Under the pieces are notes generated by a model, which was given only the letters and a program-made list of their open reading frames with translations, searched no databases and was not told the origin of the DNA. From Crotophaga sulcirostris (taxonomy: Eukaryota; Chordata; Aves; Cuculiformes; Crotophagidae): DNA of 64,000 nucleotides. The stretch lies in NCBI GenBank assembly GCA_013397455.1, contig VYZB01000120.1, forward strand, positions 924,250 through 988,249. Direction: 5' to 3'. Position numbers and translations under genes: made by a program. This document shows positions 55,960 to 64,000 of the stretch, one piece after another (positions within the stretch are counted from its first letter, which is position 1; each line of letters opens with the position of its first letter).

Positions 55960-56880
55960 TGGTCATTTTACTCAAGAGTGGTGAAGTGGAAGAAGTAGGA
56001 GACAAGGTTTTTCTGTGGATGACAGATAATGCTCTACTGAGGCCATGTCTGCTGTATCATAAGACAAGATGGATCATTTATTGAACAACCTGAGCAGTAC
56101 AACGTGCTACAACCTGCTGAACTCCGCTAAGCTGTACTTGCAAATCCCACTGGAAAGATAGTAGTTTGTATTCATCATGAACGTAGGCCTTTCAGTTCCA
56201 GACAATACCATGTGATTTTGTTAATTTAGGAGGCACCCATCCTATTCTTCAATACCAGGTGTTTATAGGACTGTGTGATTTGATGGATTAGCAATATAGA
56301 GGTTGGAAAGAATGCAAAGATCATGGGGATTGTATTGAAAAAAAAGTGACAAAGTATGAAAATATAAATCAGTTTTAGCTGATAACAGCAAGAGGTGGTA
56401 AGGAGAGATGTAATTACTCTCTAAGAAACTAAGATAAAAACACAGGACATTAACCAAAACCACACAAAAAAATGGTCATTCATAGAATTCCTTTCTTGGA
56501 ATTGAATTCAATATTATAAATTCAGTTATTACTGAAGACTTCCAGATCACTTTGGTGGCATTGTTGCTTTTATTAGGGCAGTTTGCCAAAAGCATTGGTC
56601 TGACAATTTATTTTGAACAGTCTCCCCAGAGAGGCTTTGAGCAGGATAAAGAAACTTTCTGACCCTCCCTGTGTAAGCCTAGACTACAGTAAAATACTTG
56701 AATGACCTGCTAGTGCTTCAGATGCAGGTCTATCGATGATGCTTTTCCTGGCATAGAAAAGAAACATTGCTTCATATGGACATGAATAGAATTACTCCAA
56801 AATTAGTACATTTTCATTGTACTATTGCACATTGTACATTGGCTATTATATGAAACACCAGTTCCTTAATCACAAATTCA
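55960..56880 (+). pseudogene. Decayed Ty3/Gypsy-like pol remnant (RT and RNase H)
   Basis: Several short motifs occur in the order and spacing of a Ty3/Gypsy reverse transcriptase. FSVDDR near 56010 fits the FCVDYR box. MDHLLNNLSST and then YLQIPLE (56070-56150) fit the DxLLxxL...GYWQIPL segment. FQFQTIP (about 56190) fits FxFxxMPFG. FAKS with RGFEQDKETF (56575-56660) fits the connection region FA...QxAFExLK. ASDAGLS (about 56711) fits the DASDxGIG start of RNase H. Many stops and frame changes interrupt it, and no YxDD box is visible. It is clearly dead. Identification is by eye. Confidence 0.55.
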
Positions 56881-57475
56881 GGGTCCCCAGGGAAGGAGTA
56901 GCGGTGAGGTTTTTGTCAATGTCTTGTAGTATCCACAGTAAATGTCCTTTGTCCCTAGAGGGCAAAACTTGACAACCTTAAAATGAATTCTGCATGAAAG
57001 AATGTAGTTTTGAACAAGTGAATGTTGGCAGGTATGATGACATATTTAATTCTTTGGCAAGCCTGTGCACTCAAATTGTCTTGCCAGACTGCACAGGAAT
57101 GGTGAGATTCACACCATTTTCATATGTTTCTATTAGTTACTTGCTATGCTTTTTATTGTATAACATATTTTATAAGTACACAGAATGGCAGTAAACCAAT
57201 ATATTTTCTGAGGCAGCAAACAAGATACTGTGGAATACCCGTTGAGCTCCTGCCAAAAATTTTTCTTGTGCTGCTTAAAAAAGTTGAAAGCTGCCAGCTG
57301 TATCAGGACAGTAACTTATCAGTGTCCTTGCTGTCAGCTGTACTTCAGGTCTGACATTTCATCAGGTATTATTTAGACATAATGTAAAATAATGAAAACC
57401 ACTGTGGAAACGTGCTACCACAATATCTAGGTTGGCTTGCCAGAAATCGAGATTCAGCTGTGGTTCCTGCTCCTC
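56881..57475. other. Intergenic, possible continuation of the Gypsy-like remnant
   Basis: Contains a 66-codon plus-strand open stretch (56994-57194) with no recognised similarity. No clear integrase motif (HHCC or DDE) was seen. Confidence 0.4.
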
Positions 57476-58053
57476 TGTACTGGTTTTGGCTCGAATGGAG
57501 TTAATTTTCTGTAGAGTACCTGGTATGGAGATGTGTTTTGTATTTGTGCTGAAGACAGTGTTGATAACACAGAGATGTTTTAGTTACTGCTGAGCACTGT
57601 CTACAGAGTCAGGGCCTTTTCTGCCTCTCACACCACCCCACCAGTGAGCAAACTGGGGATGCAGAAGAGATTGTTAGGGGACACAGCCAGGACAGCTGAC
57701 CTCAACTGACCAAAAGGATATTCCATACCATGTGACATCATGCTCAGCAATAAAGCGGAGGGAAGAAGAAGGAGGGAACATTCAGAGTGATGGCATTTGT
57801 CTTTCCAAGTAACCATAAGACACGATGAAGCCCTGCTTTCCTGGAGATTGCTAAACACCTGCCTACTGATGGGAAGCAGTGAATGAACTCCTTGTTTGTT
57901 TTGCTGATGTGCACAGCTTTTGCTTTACCTATTAAACTGTCTGTGTCTCAACCCATGAGTTTTTTTACTGTTCTGGTTTTTACCCCATCCCACTGAGGGC
58001 AGGGTGAGCGAGCAGCTGTGTGGGGCTTAGTTGCTGGCTGGGGTTAAACCACA
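57476..58053 (+). mobile_element. Avian endogenous-retrovirus LTR, apparently solo
   Basis: Begins TGTACTGGTTTTGGCTC and ends GGTTAAACCACA, so it has TG...CA ends. Inside are AGCAATAAAGCGG (TATA position) and CCTATTAAACTGTCTG (poly(A) position), which give plus orientation. It resembles an LTR family common in bird genomes. No matching target-site duplication is obvious and no internal viral genes adjoin it. Confidence 0.75.
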
Positions 58054-59279
58054 GTATTTCCCCAGAAATGATTCTGCCTTCCTGTTGCACAGTTTAATTT
58101 TTCCTTCAAGCTTCCCTCTGTGTGGGAGAAAAGATTGCTAAATAGTCAAAAGTCAACCCATTTTGCCATATTGATAGAAAAACAGACCTTTCAGCAAGAA
58201 TAAAATTTGCAATTGTTTGTGCATTAGACAGAGCATTAATTGGTTTGGCAAATTAGTTGGCTTATGATTGGGAAATCTATTGGAAGGAAGTGTGTTCTGC
58301 AACCGCATAATAATAACACAGTGCATTTTCAAATTACCAAGATTTCTGTGCCCAAAACATGTGTTGAATGTCAAATTTAATTTATTCTGTGGTTTATATC
58401 ATAAGACCAGTTTCCATTTTTTTGCATATAAAATATTGCATTTGTCACATGTTTATAAAAGTTCAGCTACTGTTAATCTGTTTCAAGACACCTCTGAAAA
58501 AACATTTTCAGATCTTCTGATTAAATAAAATGTTAAGGGGACAATATTAATGAGATTAAGAAAAACATGAGAATGTGATTAATTGTAAAGAAACTATTAA
58601 ATAATCCTATAGAAAAAAATACCTGAAATTCAATCAGTTAGTCAAAATCCATGGTAAGCAAAGGGAAGGACATATGGACACAAGACAGGTAGACTGTCAT
58701 CACTGTGGAAGCATCAATTCGTGTGATCAGAAGAAAGCAGCAAACACAAGTGCAGATTACAAGTTGTCTATGTGGCATTTCCATTCCTTTGATGAAAACT
58801 GAATGTGCTTATCACAGGAAAAACTCTAACCTAGAATTAGGTGACTGGGAGGATGAATTTAAAAGGAAAAGCTAGAAGAGATAATCAACAATTACCATGA
58901 TAGAAATTACAAACACAAATTATGCTGATGAGAGTTATATGAAGTATTATGTATCTTTACATATGGGCTAAATTAAAGGAAAAAAATCCTTTGGCTGTAT
59001 TTTTGGAAAATTTCCCCTGAACTTCCTTGGTGATATGAGGTTGTGTATGTAATCATGCTGTAATATTGCTGAAAGGTCTGATATGTGTTTGCACAGGAAA
59101 CCTTAATATTAGTATTTTCCAAGTCCTGAGTGCTTGACTTGGTAAACGTAAATATTTTTCTTGAGTATTTTTTTTTAAAAGAAGTAGATCTATCACATGA
59201 GATTAAGACACATGATAAAGGTATGGTCTTCTCTCTGGCTTGACTTTTCAGTCAGTGAGTATTTGCATCTGTCACTTAA
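58054..59279. other. Intergenic AT-rich DNA, nothing recognised
   Basis: No gene, transposon or RNA signature seen on either strand. Confidence 0.6.
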
Positions 59280-59547
59280 GGGAATGGCAAGAAGATGTGC
59301 CAGGGGAGGTTTAGGTTGGATATTTGGAAAAGGTTCTTCACCCAGAGGGTAGCAGAGAACTGGAACAGCTCCCCAGAGAAGCAGTCACGGCACCAAACCT
59401 GACAATATTCCAGAAGAATTTGGACAATGCCCTCAGACACATGGTGTGAGTGTTGGGATTGTCCTGTGTGGGGATAGGAGTTGGACTTGAAGATCCTTGT
59501 GGGTCCCTTCCAACTCAAGTCATTCTATGATTCTATAATTCTATACT
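59280..59547 (+). mobile_element. CR1 LINE, 5'-truncated
   Basis: From GGAATGGCAAGAAGATGTGC to CAAGTCATTCTATGATTCTA with extra tail repeats. It resembles the 3'UTR at 53570-53833. Confidence 0.92.
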
Positions 59548-59655
59548 CTCAGTTCCTACAGATTGGCTCAAGCAAGAAACCTGGGCAAAGCCAGCTCAGA
59601 TGTGCTCTTGCAGAGTAAAAATCCAACTCAGTGATGGATTCTACGGTTCTCATTC

Positions 59656-60920
59656 TGTTGTGGATGGAGTGATGCCCTTCACTTGTGAGAGAAAAGCAGC
59701 AGTATGTTTGTTGTTATAAAACAGCAATTTATCGAACCTTGGTAGTAAATGCGACAGTGGTTTAACAAGATTTAGTGGCAAGGTGCACTTGATTATTTAC
59801 TACTTAGAGGGTAGGGTCAGACAAAACTGTCAAGGAGACCCTCTGGTTGAGTCATGAGATTCAGAAAGAATCATAGAATCACAGAATGACCTGAGTTGGA
59901 AGGGATCCACAAGGATCATTGAGTCCAACTCCTGTCCCTGCAGGGTTCAACCCCAACATTCAGACCATGTGTCTGAAGGCATTGTCCAAATGCTTCTGGA
60001 ATACTAGCAGGCTTGGCACCATGGCTGCTTCCCTGGGGAGCTGTTCCAGTGCTCCACCACCCTTTGAGTGAAGAACCTTTTCCTAATATCTAACAGAGAC
60101 CTCTCCTTGAGTCCTATCATTGGTCACCAGAGAGAAGAGCTCAGTGCCTGCTCCTTCTTCCCTTCTGAGGAAACAGTAGACGGCTATGCGGTCCCCCCTC
60201 AGTCTCCTCTTCTCCAGACTGAACAGACCAAGTGACTTCAGCCGCTCCTTGTATGACTTCCCCTCTAGACCCTTCACCAGCTTTGTGGCCCTCCTCTGGA
60301 CACTCTCCAGTAGTTTGAAAGGACCCCAATTCTTTTTGAACTCCTTCTCAGAGCAGAGTCTATATGCAGCTGGATCCAGTCCTAGTCCCAGACTTGTCCA
60401 ATGGTTTACGTCTAAAGGATGATATATCAGCAATCAATTCTTTTATCACTTAGCTAAGGTTTCAAAGTTTCAGTGCACTGAATCCCAATTCACGTACTGA
60501 GTATCTGATGCGATAAGGAGTCTCTCAGCCTCGAGGAGTAACCTTGAAAGGCATCGCTGCTCAAGGGGAGAGCCTGGCATGCAGCCTGCTGCCATGCAGG
60601 AGAGCACGAAGGACTCTTGGGCTGCTCACTGATTATAGAGTAAGATGATTGACTGAGTCATATTTGCATACTGACTGCAGATGCCAGTTTCTTCCAGATT
60701 TGGCTTGAGTCAAACACTGCCCAGCACTGTGGCCAGGTGGGCGCATTACCATAGATTAGCTCTTGGCTGTTGTGTTGTTATCTGTCTCCCCCAAATCCAC
60801 CTTGAGCCAGATGCAACCATCAGAGCAAAGCATCCATCACAGCTGCTACTGGTGGTTATTGCTTGATCAGAGTTATGGAAAAAGGTCAAGTTGAGGGGTG
60901 GAGGAAAACACATTGTCACA
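59656..60920 (-). mobile_element. Endogenous-retrovirus LTR (3' LTR), interrupted by a CR1
   Basis: On the minus strand it starts TGTGACAATGTG just after a purine-rich GGGTGGAG (polypurine-tract-like) and ends CATCCACAACA. The region GATAAATTGCTGTTTTATAA near the end looks like the poly(A) part of R. About 470 bp of CR1 (59870-60338) splits it, leaving about 790 bp of LTR. It lies directly downstream of the env remnant in the same orientation. Confidence 0.7.
59870..60338 (-). mobile_element. CR1 LINE inserted in the LTR
   Basis: Inverted tail AATCATAGAATCACAGAATG at the left, RT C-terminal coding end ([13 protein letters not shown], minus strand) at the right. It is younger than the LTR it interrupts. 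Confidence 0.92.
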
Positions 60921-61052
60921 CTCCACCCTGTGACTATGGTCAATTCATCTTATCCTCATGGAGTGGTGGTACGGTCACCTCTTACCGCTGTGCTGTAAAT
61001 AGTGTATTGATAATTTTTGTACTTACAGGTCCATGGCAAGTAGATATTGAAG

Positions 61053-61130
61053 TATTGCTATTTGTAGTATTATTAGTAATATTAGTGATATTAGTTATAT
61101 TTGTTTTATTAATATTATTATTGTGCATAT
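61053..61130. repeat. ATT-rich microsatellite
   Basis: Irregular repeats of TATTAGTAATATTAGTG-type units between the env remnant and the LTR. They yield a spurious Leu/Ile/Val-rich frame. Confidence 0.7.
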
Positions 61131-61154
61131 TTTGGGTGATTTGAGTTAGGTAAT

Positions 61155-62240
61155 TTACTTTATCATGTGCCAGACCTTTATACACAATATGATTATAAGC
61201 AATACACATAGTAATGTTAAAGTTAGTGAAATCACAACTGGGTGAAGCATGAAATTAAAAACTACCCTTGCTGTCAGTGACCATCCAAGAAGTGTTTTCC
61301 ACCAATGGTGTTCTCCACCCTTCTTTGCTCTTTCCAAGACATAGTGTACCTCTTCTGTATCACAATGAATGGTGATTAAAGTTTTGTGTCCACTGTTTCG
61401 AGCACATTCTAGCATTTGACACAGGTCATTGTGTTGTAGTAGAATGTAAGATTCATTCCAATGAGGGAAGGCAATAAATCTTGACTCAATTTATAGTTGG
61501 ATTGTAACAATTGATGAGATGTAACAGGAACTGAATAATTAAAGATGCATCCCACACTTTTAGTAAAGTTACAAATAGAAATATTTGAGTGATTACTTGT
61601 ATCTATAGTAATGCTATCTACGAATATAAAATCACAAAGCATTCTCATACAGACACATCTTTTTCCTGTGTATACAAGGACAGTTTCAGGGGTTTCATTT
61701 GGATATATTTCAAAATGACAAATATTTTGTTCAGTGTCAAGACAAATGTCTTGGGGTTTGCTGGTGTTACTCTCACAAATAAATCTTTGTTGTTCTCAGA
61801 CAATGCATGCACTAACATCAACAGTTTGCCACTTGTTTCCATTTTGTTGTACCCATACCCTGTGTTCTAATGGATAGAGTATAGCTTCATTGTGATTTAA
61901 TCCTAACAAAATGATTTAGTATTCGGTATATAGTAAAGCATTGCATGTTGTTAAGACAAAAGCTATGGCCTTATTGCTGATAAGTAAATAAAGGTCATAA
62001 GTAAAGTTGACTAGATACCACCAGACTTGGAATTCCTTTTCAAATTTAGTTGCATTATCCCAAATTACATTTTGGTTTTCAGTAGGTAAAGTGCTCTCCT
62101 CCCTTTATCTTATAATAAACTGCTGCTACCATAGATTGAATCCACGGTTGATCTTGGATACAACTAAGAGCTAGAGAAACATTATTTTGGGCTCTCCCAA
62201 GTACATCCACAATCAAATGGTGGTCCCTTTAATTAATTCT
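61155..62240 (-). pseudogene. Degenerate endogenous-retrovirus env remnant
   Basis: Three minus-strand open stretches, 61842-61645, 61648-61409 and 61415-61155, lie end to end in three different frames. They read as one envelope C-terminal half broken by two frameshifts, with more decayed pieces up to about 62240. Visible traits are N-glycosylation sites (NHSN, NFTK, NLTF), scattered cysteines, a tryptophan pair (HHWWKTLLGW) and a long hydrophobic membrane segment near 61175-61265 with a short tail. It is followed by the LTR at 60920, as in a provirus 3' end. Multiple breaks mean it is not functional. gag and pol are not seen upstream in the window, apart from a possible integrase-end scrap near 62560. 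Confidence 0.65.
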
Positions 62241-64000
62241 TTCCCATTGAGGCAGTGTATCAGATAAGAGCCGTTAGTTTAGCTCCCAATGCTAACAGAG
62301 AAGCAGTGTTGTTAGAGTTTGGAATAGTAACATGAAAACAACATTTCTTTTTGCCATCTTAGGGAATGCTCCAGGAGAAAATAGGTACTTTTTTGGTGGG
62401 AAGACTCCAAACAACTTACTCGATTAAAAAGAAGGAAAACTCCATCATGCACTAATTCTGTATTTTACACTGCTGCTATCAGTAATTTCTCAGACTTAGT
62501 TAAAGTCATAGGCACAGTACGGATGAATGATATTGACCATTACCAACTGTCCTGGCTGTAATGTTGTTGGATATTTTTTTTCCCAGTAAGTGGGGCATTA
62601 AGCTCAGTTTTTACAAAGAATACTCAGCTTGCGTGGCTTCCAATAGGCCTGTATTGATTATTTAATCAGCAAGAACTTGTTAATGTGGGCAAACCAAAAT
62701 ACTGTCCTTTAGTCCCATTCTTGCAAATGCCATGTTCTGCATGAAATCAAAATGCACGTGGTTGATACAAACATGGAAAATTTCAGTACAGGTTAGGTTC
62801 TAGAGTTAGATAAAATTTAAAAAAATAGTGGGTTACCAGCTGAGATTGTATCATGCTTTAATTACTTTTACATTTATAAGTTATGTGGTTGTGTGATCTC
62901 ATATAATTCTGTCATATTCCAGCCATTAATACCATTTTTACCTGTGGCTCCAAGGTTCTGTTAGACATCAAGTGTGAAGTGGCATTGGTTCCGCTCACTT
63001 GTTTTTCATTATTCCTTAGAAACTGAAAGCTATTCCCAAAGAAGAATGAAGGTCAAATTGTTTAATTAAAAGAAGATTTGATCTTTTTTTAAAAAATAGG
63101 GATGGATACAGAGAATGATCTGCAAGACTTATCGAGCTCCAGACTTTCAGTTTAATCTAGTTTAGACTTAATGTAGTTTTAATTACCCTGAATACCAAAC
63201 TTCTCTTACAAGTCTGGAAAGTACTTTATTTTTCTTTTTGTCTCTTTTAGCTTCCTAACATTGCATTTCTCTAGCTCTCTTTCATCAAATAAGTCTCACA
63301 GAAGCTATCTGTAGTTCAGGTGTCTGAATTCTTTGTGCTGTCATTGAGTTTATTCATTTGGAGTCTGTGATTCTTTTTTTTTTGCCAAAGATAGGGCACA
63401 ATATTTGTCTCTTCAGTCAAACAGAAAAGATAATATCAGAAGTTGAACAATGTATTGTTGGATCATGCATGCTATTTGGAAAGGAATGTACAGTATCTTT
63501 TCTCCGTGATAATTTTTTTTTCCGTCTTTGATTATAACAACTTCTCCTCTTCCAGCTCTATCTGAAAACATTTTTACTGTTTTTTTTTAAAGAAAAACAT
63601 TTCAAATGTCGCTTTATTGCGTCTTACACTTTAATTAGCGTAAAATATCAAGGTGTCAAGATGTTAGTTCACATATCAATTGCTTCTTACTAGTGTAGCA
63701 GAAAAAACCACTCACTTTCTACCACAGCAGGAATACGTTTTTAGTAGTATTCTCTTGTTATATGGTTCTAACATTTATTTTAATATAATACGTAAATAAG
63801 TGTAAATAGTACAAAGACATGTTTTTCTAACCAATATGTGTATGGGTTAGGTGCCTAGAAAAACATGTTGGACTTTTCTTCATATAGTTCAATAAAACAT
63901 GCTACCTTTTGCTTGCTGTTTTTCTGGGCGGGAGATTGAAAAGGATAATGCAAACAGTAAAAAACTCACAAACTACCATCCATTTCAAGGGGTGATGTGT
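62241..64000. other. Intergenic right end, nothing further recognised
   Basis: AT-rich. 62260-62700 may contain more decayed proviral sequence on the minus strand (a PGQLVMVN-like scrap near 62560). From about 62700 to the end I see no gene or repeat. In human RAP2A lies on this side, but no exon of it was seen. Confidence 0.5.

Noticed and set aside
60863..61144. Plus-strand frame with a Leu/Val/Ile-rich segment like a membrane protein
   Set aside because: The hydrophobic part is the ATT microsatellite at 61053-61130 translated.
1..64000. CRISPR arrays, prokaryotic operons, phage or plasmid features
   Set aside because: None present. Spliced gene structure, CR1 elements and LTRs show vertebrate nuclear DNA.

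Overview
This is vertebrate, almost certainly avian, nuclear DNA. It is AT-rich with long introns and carries at least a dozen CR1 LINE copies, most still ending in the bird-typical ATTCTATGATTCTAT tail, plus avian-type retroviral LTRs. The only protein-coding gene I can support is importin-5 (IPO5, also called RANBP5 or KPNB3), on the minus strand and complete in the window. Its 26 coding exons run from the ATG at 51513 to the stop at 6163. Together they make 3291 nt, or 1096 codons plus stop, against 1097 residues in the human protein. Every exon junction keeps frame. I could not identify the species. Layout: 1-6162 is 3' flank and 3'UTR with two candidate poly(A) signals (6120, 5525). 6163-51513 is IPO5, with short clustered introns (89-92 bp) between long ones that hold CR1 copies. 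51514-52026 is a TATA-less CpG-island promoter with five CCAAT boxes in one orientation. From 52027 to the right end is intergenic DNA packed with retroelement debris: CR1 fragments, a decayed Ty3/Gypsy-like pol remnant (about 55960-56880, plus), an isolated LTR (57476-58053, plus) and the 3' end of an endogenous retrovirus on the minus strand (env remnant 61155-62240, LTR 59656-60920 split by a CR1). The IPO5 product is a HEAT-repeat karyopherin-beta that carries cargo such as ribosomal proteins and core histones into the nucleus under RanGTP control. The points most worth a second look are in gene architecture. Intron 18 is a U12-type AT-AC intron hemmed in by CR1 pieces. Intron 12 uses a GC donor. 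A block of about 225 bp covering the start of intron 17, with its splice donor, has a second copy inside intron 20. The promoter CpG island has been cut up by CR1 insertions. No tRNA, rRNA, CRISPR or prokaryotic feature was seen.
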